64,000 bases of DNA, taken from NCBI GenBank assembly GCA_963725085.1, contig CAVRXM010000003.1, forward strand, positions 1 through 64,000. Direction: 5' to 3'. Source of the stretch: VRUE01 sp963725085. Its GTDB lineage: Bacteria > Actinomycetota > Thermoleophilia > Solirubrobacterales > 70-9. Both the position numbers and the translations under genes were made by a program. Of this stretch, positions 19,069-26,338 are shown piece by piece. How positions within the stretch are numbered: position 1 is the stretch's first letter; every line of letters begins with the position of its first letter. The notes beneath the pieces are model-generated. The model saw only the letters and a program-made list of their open reading frames with translations. It ran no database searches and was not told where the DNA came from.

Positions 19069-19635
19069 GTGACAGTAAAAACAGCAGTAAGCAGATTCCA
19101 GATCCACGACGAGTTGACGGCCCCCGACGAGAGCGCTCCCCTGCTCAAGAGCATCCAGGCGGCCGGCGGCGCGGTCACCAAGTTCGTCGGCGTCCTCGCC
19201 GGCGCCCCGTCCGTGCTGCGCGCCTACACGCGGATGCGCTCAGAGCTCCGCAGCGGCGTCCTGCCGCGCCCGACCCGTGAGCGGATCGCGCTCGCGGTCG
19301 CCGAGCACCGTCACGACTCCTACAGCATCGCCCAGCACGCGAAGTCGGCGAAACGCGCCGGCCTCGGCCTCGACGAGGTGACGAGGGCCCGCAGCTTCAC
19401 CTCGAACGACCCGAAGGAGGCGGCGCTGCTCGCCTTCCTCAAGGCGACGCTCGAGGCGGACGGCTATCCCCCGCACCACCTTCAGGAGGAGGCGCGGGAG
19501 ATCGGCTGGAGCGACGAGGAGATCCTCGAGGCGGTCGCGCACCTGGCGCTCAATGAGTTCCAGAGCCTGATCGCGAGCGCGGCGGCGCTGCCGAAAGACC
19601 AGGCGACGCCGGCCGTCCTCCCCTCGGCGGCCTGA
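19069..19635 (+). CDS. Carboxymuconolactone decarboxylase/AhpD-like protein lacking the Cys pair
   Basis: 188 residues, all-helical CMD fold: RMRSELRSGVLPRPTRERIALAVAEHRHDSYSIAQHAKSAKRAGL and LLAFLKATLEADGYP. In AhpD peroxidases the motif is ExxCxxxH with a CxxC; here it is HDSYSIAQH with no cysteine, so a peroxidase role is unlikely and another CMD-type function must be considered. GTG start at 19069; AGGAG lies about 20 nt upstream, too far to be ideal, so the start is only moderately certain. Its promoter carries a palindromic operator and phased repeats, suggesting strong regulation. Confidence 0.85.
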   Translation: MTVKTAVSRFQIHDELTAPDESAPLLKSIQAAGGAVTKFVGVLAGAPSVLRAYTRMRSELRSGVLPRPTRERIALAVAEHRHDSYSIAQHAKSAKRAGLGLDEVTRARSFTSNDPKEAALLAFLKATLEADGYPPHHLQEEAREIGWSDEEILEAVAHLALNEFQSLIASAAALPKDQATPAVLPSAA

Positions 19636-19648
19636 GGCCCGGCCCGGG

Positions 19649-20347
19649 TTAGGGCATCACCACGGTGGCTGTGTAGAGCAGCCGTGCCGTGGCGTAGCGG
19701 CAGCCGTAGGTGGCGCGTCGACCGACGCGCTGCTGCGGTTCGCCCTGGCGGACGGCCGTCGTGTTGGTGCATTTGCCCGGCAGGCGGCTGGCCCGCCACG
19801 AGTTCTTCGACGAGAGGCCCTGCGCGAACGCGGGTGCCCAGGTCGGCACCGTGAGACCGACGATGTCGCCCTTGCTCGACCGGCAGCGAGGCGCCGAACT
19901 TCACGGTCCGCCCGAGGAACGGGCTGAGGACACGCACCGAGCCCTGCCTGCGGAGGTTGAACCGCGGCGGGCTCGTTTCCGGCACCCGGCGCAGGATCGC
20001 GAGCCTCGCCTCCGGCGGCGTGCCGAAGAAGCCGTTGAAGAACGAGCGCTGCTGATTGGTCGGCTGGGCCAGCGTCAGGCTCCAGGACTTGACCCTTCCG
20101 TCGCGCGGGACCCTGAACGGGAGGCTGGTCTGATCGGTGCTGATCTGAAACCCGGTGACGCTGCCGACCGCCTGGCAGGGCGAATCGGGGCAGGACGGAT
20201 CCGGCACCGTGCCCGTCTGGCCGAGCACGACGGTCGTGCTCGAGCCGGTCGCCGCGCCGGCACCGCCAACCGAGGCGATCGACCGAGCACCGCCAGGCAG
20301 ACCGCGAGGAGGGTTGCCACCACGCCGCGCTTGGAAAGATTCGGCAT
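19649..20347 (-). CDS. Secreted hypothetical protein, frameshifted
   Basis: About 231 residues once three surplus bases are ignored: two near 20277-20290 inside the signal peptide and one at 19877. The repaired N-terminus reads MPNLSKRGVVATLLAVCLAV then LVIASVGGAGAATG, a clear Sec signal peptide with an AxA-type site. The mature part has a CPDSPC pair, FQISTDQTSLPFRVPRDGRV and PTWAPAFAQGL, with more Cys near the end (CTNTTAV, CRYATARLLY). I do not recognise the family; it resembles a beta-rich secreted protein. The convergent AhpD-like gene ends 14 nt away. That the repair restores a textbook signal peptide supports the surplus-base model. Confidence 0.65.
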
Positions 20348-20397
20348 TCGACGGCGAAGGGTAACCGCAGGGACGGCGGTTTCGCGGCCTGGTGCGC

Positions 20398-20892
20398 CTA
20401 TCCGTCCGCCGGGCGCCCGATCGCGTACCGAACCTGGTTCGCGCCTTCGAAGCCGAGGGCGAGGCGGGCGCCGTTGGTCAGGTCCCAGGAGTTGCCAACG
20501 GAGTAGGGACCGCGGTCGATCACCCGGGCGACGATCGAGCGGCCGCGGTAGAGGAACTTGACGGCGGTGCCGCAGGGAAGGGTCTTGTGGGCGACGCCGA
20601 TCGTGTTCGGACGGAGGGTCTGCCCGCAGGCGGTGTGGCGGCCGTAGAGGCCGGGCCCGTACCAGGTGGCTCCGGCCGAGCGCATCGCGCTGAAGACGAA
20701 GGCTTCTTCGGCGAGCGCGCTTTCGGTGGCGGCGGCGCTCGGGTAGGGGGAGGCGCCGCCGGTCATCGCCTCTGCCGGCGCGGCCCCGAGGAGCAGGGCC
20801 GCGAGCACGAGGAGACCCGCCAATGGCCCACGGCGCAGCCGTGCCGGTCGTGCTTGATCTTTCCGCCCAGGGCGGTTCCTGCCTACGGTCAT
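20398..20892 (-). CDS. RlpA-like double-psi beta-barrel secreted protein
   Basis: 164 residues: a basic N-terminus, hydrophobic stretch LAGLLVLAALLLGAAPAEA (signal peptide), then from about residue 73 an RlpA-like double-psi barrel: SAGATWYGPGLYGRHTACGQ, GVAHKTLPCGTAVKF, ARVIDRGPYSVGNSWDL and ARLALGF. The family includes peptidoglycan glycosidases and 3D-domain lytic enzymes; the Asp in VIDRGPY is the usual conserved residue. The gene sits directly under a ydaO (c-di-AMP) riboswitch, the regulation known for actinobacterial wall hydrolases, which supports a role in cell-wall turnover. Confidence 0.9.
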   Translation of the reverse strand: MTVGRNRPGRKDQARPARLRRGPLAGLLVLAALLLGAAPAEAMTGGASPYPSAAATESALAEEAFVFSAMRSAGATWYGPGLYGRHTACGQTLRPNTIGVAHKTLPCGTAVKFLYRGRSIVARVIDRGPYSVGNSWDLTNGARLALGFEGANQVRYAIGRPADG

Positions 20893-20897
20893 AGTCT

Positions 20898-21030
20898 CTT
20901 CCGGACGCTTACGGGGTTAGCTGACGGGCTCGCGCTGAAAGAGCTGCGCTACGCGGCAGATGCCTGCGATTCGCCCCAACCAATCTGGGTCCCCCGCTCT
21001 CCGTGGTATGTGACGGAGATTCAGCGGAAG
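20898..21030 (-). ncRNA. c-di-AMP riboswitch (ydaO-yuaA)
   Basis: On the minus strand, in order: CGCTGAATCTCCG, GAGCGGGGGACCCA, TTGGGGCGAATCGC, a variable hairpin, and GTCAGCTAACCCCGTAAGC. These are the conserved blocks of the ydaO/yuaA class in the right order and spacing. The element ends a few nucleotides before the ATG of the RlpA-like gene, so it could mask the ribosome site (GGAAGAGA) or act by termination; no U-tract terminator is seen, favouring translational control. The known response is that c-di-AMP turns expression off. Confidence 0.93.
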
Positions 21031-21064
21031 TTGGCGGCACGTTAGCAAACGCTAAGACGGAATG

Positions 21065-21090
21065 GGAAAGACCCCTCGCGGGGCCTTTCC
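21065..21090 (-). terminator. Terminator hairpin after RNase P RNA
   Basis: GGAAAG-a-CCCC/GGGG-c-CTTTCC forms an 11-bp stem with a 4-nt loop, just after the 3' end of rnpB on the minus strand. No strong U-run follows. It separates rnpB from the riboswitch transcript. Confidence 0.7.
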
Positions 21091-21091
21091 T

Positions 21092-21462
21092 TTAGCGGGC
21101 CTGTAAGCCGGATCCTGTCGGGAGCGATCATCTGTCTCCCCCGGGCATCAAGCCCAAGGGGGCCACCTTGGTGGCCTGCGGCCTACCTGGACCTCGCCGG
21201 GCCGGGTCGACGGTCCTGTTTGGCCTTGCACCGGGCGGGGTTTGCCTGGCCGCCGCGTCGCCGCGACGCCGGTGCGCTCTTACCGCACCATTTCACCTTT
21301 GCCTGTACGCGGCTCACGTGTGGCCGCGCCATCGGCCGTGTCATTTCTGTGGCACTTTCCCGCGGGTTTCCCCGGGTGGGCGTTACCCACCGCCTTGCCC
21401 TTCGGTGTCCGGACTTTCCTCGAGGGGTTTTCTCTCCCCCGCGATCGCTCAGCCCGCCCATC
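21092..21462 (-). ncRNA. rnpB: RNase P RNA, bacterial class A
   Basis: Catalytic RNA of RNase P, which matures tRNA 5' ends. On the minus strand the P4-side block GAGGAAAGTCCGGAC, the ACAGAAATGACACGGCCGAT region, GGTGCGGTAAGAGCGCACCG and the 3' block CGACAGGATCCGGCTTAC are all present in order. The 5' GCGGGCTG pairs with 3' CAGGCCCGC to form P1, which sets the ends to within a few bases. Length about 371 nt, normal for GC-rich actinobacteria. No encoded protein in this stretch. Confidence 0.95.
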
Positions 21463-21500
21463 AAGGGTAGCGCCGCCGATGGGGTCCCGCGAGAAGTGCC

Positions 21501-22115
21501 CTAGATCTTGCGGAGGACGCCGATCACGCGGCCGAGCACCGTAGCGTCGGGGGTCCTGATCGGCTCCATCGCCTCGTTCTCGGGCTGAAGCCGGACGTGA
21601 TCGTCCTCCTGGAAGAAGCGCTTGACCGTCGCCTCCTCGCCGATCAGGGCGACGACGATCTCGCCGTCGTCGGCGGCCTCGGCGGGCCGGACCACCGCGT
21701 AGTCACCGTCGAAGATCCCGGCTTCCTTCATGCTTTCGCCGCGGACACGAAGGATGTAATCGCCTTCCTCGCCGCCGATCACGTCCGGGATCTCGATGTA
21801 CTCCTCGACGTTCTCTTCGGCGACGATCGGCTCGCCGGCGGCGACGCTGCCGACCAGCGGAATGCCGGACTCACCTGGCAGAATCGTCTTCTTGGCGCGT
21901 TCGAAGAGGAGCTCGATCGCCCGCGGTTTCGAAGGGTCCCGTTTCAGCAACCCGATCTTCTCGAGGTTGGCGAGGTGGGCGTGAACGGTGGAGGAGGAAT
22001 GCAGGCCGACCGCTTTGCCGATCTCGCGGACGGTCGGCGGATAGCCGGTCTTCGCCGCGTAGCGGCGAATGAAGTCGAAGATCTCCTTCTGGCGTTTGGT
22101 CAGATCGAGGTCCAT
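21501..22115 (-). CDS. lexA: LexA repressor
   Basis: 204 residues. Winged-helix DNA-binding domain 1-70 (TKRQKEIFDFIRRYAAKTGY, VREIGKAVGLHSSSTVHAHL). Self-cleavage site Ala93-Gly94 (SVAAGEP); catalytic Ser128 (VRGESM) and Lys165 (ATVKRF). It represses SOS genes and is cleaved on RecA-ssDNA. The frame extends upstream to 22205, but the ATG at 22115 gives the conserved N-terminus MDLDLTKRQ and leaves the SOS box at 22162 in the promoter, so the longer start is rejected. Confidence 0.97.
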   Translation of the reverse strand: MDLDLTKRQKEIFDFIRRYAAKTGYPPTVREIGKAVGLHSSSTVHAHLANLEKIGLLKRDPSKPRAIELLFERAKKTILPGESGIPLVGSVAAGEPIVAEENVEEYIEIPDVIGGEEGDYILRVRGESMKEAGIFDGDYAVVRPAEAADDGEIVVALIGEEATVKRFFQEDDHVRLQPENEAMEPIRTPDATVLGRVIGVLRKI

Positions 22116-22161
22116 CGGCCCCTGCCTCGCATCGCGTGCGCCGACGCTTGTCCCAGACGTT

Positions 22162-22175
22162 CGAACACCTGTTCG
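22162..22175. promoter_or_regulatory. SOS box (LexA operator)
   Basis: CGAACACCTGTTCG is an exact Gram-positive/actinobacterial SOS box (CGAAC-N4-GTTCG), 47 bp before the lexA ATG, implying autoregulation. The divergent tRNA gene starts about 95 bp away. Confidence 0.93.
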
Positions 22176-22268
22176 CAGGGTACCGGTTCGCTCGGACCTC
22201 CGCAAACGGACGGCCGCTCGCGCCCGCCGCCGACCGGTTCCGACTTATCTAGAATCGACCGCCCGCAG

Positions 22269-22354
<86 letters not shown>

Positions 22355-22359
22355 TGTTC

Positions 22360-22383
22360 GAGGCCCCGCTGCGGCGGGGCCTC
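22360..22383 (+). terminator. Terminator after tRNA-Leu
   Basis: GAGGCCCCGC (22360-22369), loop TGCG, GCGGGGCCTC (22374-22383): a perfect 10-bp GC-rich stem 5 nt after the tRNA, followed by TT. A strong stem with a poor U-tract is usual in this GC range. Confidence 0.8.
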
Positions 22384-22452
22384 TTGACGAACGGATCGCA
22401 AGACCGTTAGCGGACGGTCCCGGCCGGCAGGAATGCGGCACCATCCAGCCGG

Positions 22453-22944
22453 ATGATCGAGATCAACGGCGTCGCCCACGTCATCCTCAGGGCGAATCGA
22501 ATCGAGGAGTGCATCGCGTTCTACGACAGGGTCATGCCGTTCCTCGGCCTCGAGCCGGTTGAGCCCCGGTCAGACGAGTTCGTCTACTACGTCGGTGGGC
22601 GGACAGCGCTCGGGATCCGCGGCGCCGACCCCGAGCACGCCGACGTCCCCCACACCGGGGCCGGGCCGGGCATCGACCACCTCTGCTTCCGGGCCCGGAG
22701 CCGGGACGACGTCGACGCGGCGCACGAGTTCCTGCTCGGGATCGGCGCCGACATCGTCCGGGCGCCGGAGGAGGGCCCGTGGGCGCCGGGCTACTACTCG
22801 CTCTCGTTCCGCGACCCCGAGGGGATCAGGCTCGAGCTGAACCACGTCCCCGGCAAGGGGCTCCTCGCCGAGGGCGCATCGTTCGAACCGGCCCCGGACC
22901 ACCCGATCACCGGCCGCCCCGATCCGGGCGCAGCCGCCCGCTAG
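22453..22944 (+). CDS. VOC/glyoxalase-family protein
   Basis: 163 residues, two beta-alpha-beta-beta-beta units of the vicinal oxygen chelate fold. NGVAHVILRANRIEECIAFYD gives the first metal His; GPGIDHLCFRARSRDDVDA the second; LSFRDPEGIRLELNHVPG the Glu ligand. Members include glyoxalase I, methylmalonyl-CoA epimerase and ring-cleavage dioxygenases; the reaction here is open. A Pro/Gly-rich tail of about 25 residues follows the fold. Monocistronic between the tRNA terminator and a convergent gene. Confidence 0.87.
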   Translation: MIEINGVAHVILRANRIEECIAFYDRVMPFLGLEPVEPRSDEFVYYVGGRTALGIRGADPEHADVPHTGAGPGIDHLCFRARSRDDVDAAHEFLLGIGADIVRAPEEGPWAPGYYSLSFRDPEGIRLELNHVPGKGLLAEGASFEPAPDHPITGRPDPGAAAR

Positions 22945-22953
22945 ATCGCCGGC

Positions 22954-23400
22954 TCAGGCGAGCCTGCGGTAGATCAGGTCGAAGTCGGTCTCGTACCCGC
23001 CGTCCTCGTCCCCGGTCTCCCAGCGGCCGACGATCGTCGTGCCGCCGTCCTCGAAGGAGGCCGTGAACCGCTGGGCAAATGGCTCGCCCTCGCGCCAGAG
23101 CCGCCACTCGCCGCCGCCGATGCTCATCTCGTAGACACGGCAAACCCCTCGATCGTCGGAATAGAGCTGGTAGTAGGACCCATTCGCCGCGTCGCAGCCG
23201 ATGATCGATATCGAGTCCGGTGCCTCCGGCATCTCGATCGTCGAGCGCCCGACCAGGTGGGCGCGGGAGTCGTGCCATTCGAAGCTGGCTCGCGCATCTC
23301 CGGGCCAGGGCTCCCCACTCGGGGGGATCGCCTCCATCCTCCACTCCCCGACCAGTGGCTCGAGCTCCCTCAGCGCCTGCTCCGCCGTCGGCTGGTCCAT
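22954..23400 (-). CDS. DUF1579-like hypothetical protein
   Basis: 148 residues, no signal peptide. N-terminal ALRELEPLVGEWRMEAIP and later ASFEWHDSRAHLVGRSTIEM fit the small lipocalin-like DUF1579 group (pattern L..L.GeW...g). FTASFEDGGTTIVGRWETG and TDFDLIYRRL complete the barrel. Function unknown; possibly binds a small hydrophobic ligand. Divergent from the cytochrome P450 gene over 89 bp, so they may share regulation. Confidence 0.7.
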   Translation of the reverse strand: MDQPTAEQALRELEPLVGEWRMEAIPPSGEPWPGDARASFEWHDSRAHLVGRSTIEMPEAPDSISIIGCDAANGSYYQLYSDDRGVCRVYEMSIGGGEWRLWREGEPFAQRFTASFEDGGTTIVGRWETGDEDGGYETDFDLIYRRLA

Positions 23401-23449
23401 CGTCCTCTCCTCCGTTCGCGTTGGCAGATGTCGAACGATCCCTTACCCG

Positions 23450-23477
23450 TTTTGCAAAAACTGGCCAGCCAGCCAGT
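23450..23477. promoter_or_regulatory. Two adjacent palindromes in the divergent P450 promoter
   Basis: TTTTGCAAAA (23450-23459, perfect) is followed directly by ACTGGC-cagcca-GCCAGT (23460-23477, perfect 6-bp arms). They lie 12-40 bp before the P450 start and are candidate repressor sites; the regulator is unknown. Confidence 0.5.
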
Positions 23478-23489
23478 AGGATGCCGCGA

Positions 23490-24725
23490 ATGGCTGAGAA
23501 CGGAGATCTGAAAGACGTCCTTCTGATCGAGCGCGAGCATTGGGAACACGGCCCGCCCCACGATCTCTTCAAGCAGATGCGCAGCCAGTGCCCGGTCCAC
23601 TGGACATCGCGGGTGACGGAGTTTCCGGCGGCAAGGGGCTTCTGGTCGGTGACGCGGGCCGACGACGTCCACGCCGTCAGCCGCGACTGGCAGACGTACT
23701 CCTCCGAACTGGGAGGTGTCGTGGCGATCGACGAGGTCTTTCCGATCGAGCTCGCGAGAGCGATGTTCATCGGGATGGACCCCCCCAAGCACGACCGGAT
23801 CAAGGCGCTCTTCCAGGCCGGGTTCACCCCGAAGCGGATCGCCGCCCACGAGGATGAGATCCGCGCAATCGTGGTCAGGGTCCTCGACCGCCTCGAAGGG
23901 CGGGGGGCCTGTGACCTCGTGACCGACGTCGCCCAGCCCGCGGTGTCGCGGGTGATCGGCAGCTTCATGGGGATCCCCGAGGAGGACGATGCGGCCTGGG
24001 CGGAGCTGATGAACATGGCCCTGGCGGCCAGCGACCCCGACTACAGCGAGTCGATCGGCAACGTGGAAGAGACGATCCAGGCCGCGATAGAGCAGGTCTT
24101 CGCGCGCTGCAGCAAGATGATCGCCGAGCGGCGCGAGAACCCGACCGACGACCTGACCAGCGTCCTCGTCGACGCCGAGATCGACGGCGAGAGGCTCGAG
24201 GAGCACGAGATCGTGATGGGGTTCTTCCTCCTCGTCGCCGCCGGCAACGACAGCACCCGGTCGACATACGCGAGCGGGATGAGGGCGCTGCTCGAAGATC
24301 GCGCCCAGATGCAGGAGGTGATCGACGACCCGGCGCTGATCCCGGGAGTCGTCGAGGAGGCGTTGCGGATGTTCCCCGCCTTCGCCCACTTCCGCCGCAC
24401 GGCGACCACGGACACGGTGCTGAACGGGCAGGAGATCAAGCAGGGCGAGAAGGTGGTGATGTGGTACGCGTCTTCGAACCGCGACGAGACCCGCTACGAC
24501 GACCCCGATCGCTTCGACATCCACCGCGAATCCGAGCACCAGGCGTTCGGGGCCGGCGGCCGCCACTTCTGCCTCGGCACCGCGCTGGCGCGGCTCGAGC
24601 TGAAGATCCTGCTCGAGGAGACGCTGGCCCGCTATCCGAACATGGAGCTGGCAGGCGAGCCCAGCTTCGTCGAGTCGGCCTTCCTCAACCAGCTGAAAAC
24701 GCTGCCTGTGAGGCTCTCGGCCTAG
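23490..24725 (+). CDS. Cytochrome P450 (CYP125/142-like)
   Basis: 411 residues. I-helix oxygen motif AGNDSTRSTYASG, ExxR in EEALRMF, and the heme-thiolate loop FGAGGRHFCLGTALARLE. KVVMWYASSNRDETRYDDPDRFD is typical of the bacterial CYP125/CYP142/CYP124 group, which hydroxylates the terminal carbon of steroid side chains or branched lipids; the assignment to that group is by pattern only. ATG 23490 is chosen, with 23481 in frame as alternative. No ferredoxin gene is adjacent, so redox partners are elsewhere. Its TAG overlaps the stop of the convergent SnoaL-like gene in a CTAG. Confidence 0.92.
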   Translation: MAENGDLKDVLLIEREHWEHGPPHDLFKQMRSQCPVHWTSRVTEFPAARGFWSVTRADDVHAVSRDWQTYSSELGGVVAIDEVFPIELARAMFIGMDPPKHDRIKALFQAGFTPKRIAAHEDEIRAIVVRVLDRLEGRGACDLVTDVAQPAVSRVIGSFMGIPEEDDAAWAELMNMALAASDPDYSESIGNVEETIQAAIEQVFARCSKMIAERRENPTDDLTSVLVDAEIDGERLEEHEIVMGFFLLVAAGNDSTRSTYASGMRALLEDRAQMQEVIDDPALIPGVVEEALRMFPAFAHFRRTATTDTVLNGQEIKQGEKVVMWYASSNRDETRYDDPDRFDIHRESEHQAFGAGGRHFCLGTALARLELKILLEETLARYPNMELAGEPSFVESAFLNQLKTLPVRLSA

Positions 24726-25075
24726 TCCTCGGCGACGTCCATCCGGACGATCAGGCCGTCCTCGAACTCGTAGCGGTGCTGGACCCGCCCCTCGCCGAGG
24801 AGCTCGCCGCTGCGCGCGTCATGGACGACCTGGTGGACGTCGACGACGACGGCCCCGTCCTCTTCCTCGGCAAAGCCGGCCGGCTCGACCCGGCTCGAGA
24901 TCTCCGCGAACTGCCGCTCCCAGTAGGCCCGGACGGCGGCGCGGCCGTGCACCCGGCCGCCCTCCCAGGCGTTGGGCCAGTCGACCTCGGGGTGCATCCG
25001 CTCGAGGACCGCGTCGAGGTCGCGCCGGTTGAACGCGGCGTACAGGTCGGTGAGACCTTGCTCAGACCCGCTCAT
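24722..25075 (-). CDS. NTF2/SnoaL-like protein
   Basis: 117 residues with the NTF2 pattern: helix LTDLYAAFNRRDLDAVLERM, HPEVDWPNAWEGGRVHGR, RAYWERQF, then strands VVVDVHQVVHDARSGELLGEG and HRYEFEDGLIVRMDV. Such proteins isomerise, cyclise or simply bind small molecules, so no reaction is assigned. It lies 10 nt after the SRPBCC gene on the same strand, so an ArsR-SRPBCC-SnoaL transcript is likely. Confidence 0.8.
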   Translation of the reverse strand: MSGSEQGLTDLYAAFNRRDLDAVLERMHPEVDWPNAWEGGRVHGRAAVRAYWERQFAEISSRVEPAGFAEEEDGAVVVDVHQVVHDARSGELLGEGRVQHRYEFEDGLIVRMDVAED

Positions 25076-25085
25076 CGGATGAGAT

Positions 25086-25556
25086 TCAAGCAGGCTGCCC
25101 GAAGCCGGCGTCCTTGTAGCGGAGCGAGCCCGGGGTGGTCAGGTCCTCGCCGGTCTCGAGCAGGGTCTTGAGCCCGGAGAGGATCATCGGCCAGCCGCCG
25201 AACAGTTCCTCGTTGGCGCCCTCGTTGAGCTGGTCGTGGATCACGGTCAACCGGCACGAGTCCTCGACCGGCTCGATCTCCCAGGTGACCCTCGAGGTCC
25301 CTTCGCCTTTCACCTGGTCGCTCCAGAGGGCGACCATGGTCTGGACCAGGCGGCGCGGCGGGTCGACCTCAAGGTTCTCGCCCTCGGAAACCGCGAACCC
25401 AGCCCCCGGGTGGACCGCCTCGTACCGGGACCCCGGCGTCCAATCGGAGCCGATCCCGACGCCGAAGTTGTAGCGCTGCCTGATCTCGCTGTCGGTTATC
25501 GCCTCCCAGAGGCGCTCCGGCGTCGTCTTGATGTAGATCTCGAAAACCTTCTCCAT
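25086..25556 (-). CDS. SRPBCC/AHSA1-type protein
   Basis: 156 residues. Starts KVFEIYIKTTPERLWEAITD, the standard opening of Activator-of-Hsp90-like (AHSA1) START-fold proteins, with GSRYEAVHPG, VDPPRRLVQTM, RVTWEIEPVEDSCRLTVIHD and FGGWPMILSGLKTLLETG. In bacteria these are often paired with an ArsR-like repressor, as here. An in-frame GTG at 25565 overlaps the ArsR stop (GTGA); the ATG at 25556 is preferred because GAGGAG lies just upstream. Ligand and function unknown. Confidence 0.85.
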   Translation of the reverse strand: MEKVFEIYIKTTPERLWEAITDSEIRQRYNFGVGIGSDWTPGSRYEAVHPGAGFAVSEGENLEVDPPRRLVQTMVALWSDQVKGEGTSRVTWEIEPVEDSCRLTVIHDQLNEGANEELFGGWPMILSGLKTLLETGEDLTTPGSLRYKDAGFGQPA

Positions 25557-25561
25557 CTCTC

Positions 25562-25867
25562 TCACTCCTCGATGTCTCGCTTGAGCCCGGTCAGGGCCGC
25601 GGCCCAGGGCTCTGCGTATTTGCTCACCCAGCGCTCGTGGATGAGTTGGATCGGGACGGCGTTGAGGAAGTGGAGCTTCTCGCGGCCACGACGGCGCGTG
25701 GTCACCAGGCCCGCCTCCTCCAACACCCTGAGGTGCTTCATGACGCCGAAGCGCGTCATCGGCAGCCCCTGTTCCAGGGAGCTGAGCGACTGCCCGTCAT
25801 CCTCGCGGAGGGCGTCGAGCAGGCTGCGCCTGGTCGGGTCCGCGAGAGCCTTGAACACCTCGTCCAT
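25562..25867 (-). CDS. ArsR-family regulator, probably leaderless
   Basis: 101-residue winged-helix protein: MDEVFKALADPTRRSLLDAL, then the recognition region PMTRFGVMKHLRVLEEAGLV and wing TTRRRGREKLHFLN. No metal-binding Cys cluster, so it belongs to the ArsR/SRPBCC-linked subgroup rather than metal sensors. The promoter at 25874-25903 places the transcript start at or next to the A of the ATG, so the mRNA is likely leaderless. The operator in that promoter suggests autorepression and control of the SRPBCC gene. Confidence 0.9.
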   Translation of the reverse strand: MDEVFKALADPTRRSLLDALREDDGQSLSSLEQGLPMTRFGVMKHLRVLEEAGLVTTRRRGREKLHFLNAVPIQLIHERWVSKYAEPWAAALTGLKRDIEE

Positions 25868-25873
25868 GCCTCG

Positions 25874-25903
25874 AGTATAGGTGACTTATTGGTCACATGT
25901 CAA
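25874..25903 (-). promoter_or_regulatory. Consensus promoter with operator in the spacer (arsR)
   Basis: On the minus strand: -35 TTGACA (25903-25898), 18-bp spacer, -10 TATACT (25879-25874), then 6 nt to the ATG (25867). The spacer contains the inverted repeat GTGAC-N6-GTCAC (25881-25896). A dimeric repressor bound there would block RNA polymerase. Confidence 0.8.
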
Positions 25904-25921
25904 CCGATAGCGTCCAGCCCG

Positions 25922-26338
25922 ATGAGGGCGCTGGTGCAGCGGGTGAGCCAGGCGGCGGTCGATGTCGAGGGGGACCGCGTGGCCCAGATCGGGCCCGGCC
26001 TGCTGGTCCTGCTCGGGGTTCGCGGCGGCGACTCGGCCGAGGACGCCGACCGGCTCGCCGACAAGGTTCGGGCGCTGCGGGTCTTCGACGACCCGGAGGG
26101 GCGGATGAACGAGCCGCTCGGTGACCGCGAGGTCCTCTGCGTGAGCCAGTTCACGCTCTACGGCGACACCCGCCGCGGCAACCGGCCCAGCTACACCGAC
26201 GCCGCCCCGTCCGAGCTCGCCGAGCCCCTCTACGACCGATTCTGCGAGCGCCTCGGGGCTAAGAGGGGCGTGTTCGGCGCCTGCATGGGCGTGGCCCTCG
26301 TCAACGACGGCCCGGTGACCTTGATGCTTGAGACATGA
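25922..26338 (+). CDS. dtd: D-aminoacyl-tRNA deacylase
   Basis: 138 residues, full-length DTD1. Hydrolyses D-aminoacyl-tRNA (and Gly-tRNAAla) as a proofreading enzyme. Motifs: MRALVQRVSQAAVDV, VLCVSQFTLYGDTRRGNRPS (SQFTLY motif) and the cross-subunit NDGPVTLMLE (Gly-cisPro motif). Usually the protein begins at this MRALVQRV. It is divergent from arsR with 54 bp between, and its TGA overlaps the ATG of the methyltransferase (ATGA). Confidence 0.95.
   Translation: MRALVQRVSQAAVDVEGDRVAQIGPGLLVLLGVRGGDSAEDADRLADKVRALRVFDDPEGRMNEPLGDREVLCVSQFTLYGDTRRGNRPSYTDAAPSELAEPLYDRFCERLGAKRGVFGACMGVALVNDGPVTLMLET

Noticed and set aside
22116..22205. A longer LexA with an N-terminal extension starting at 22205
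   Set aside because: It would place the SOS box inside the coding sequence and add a non-conserved Arg/Thr-rich stretch.
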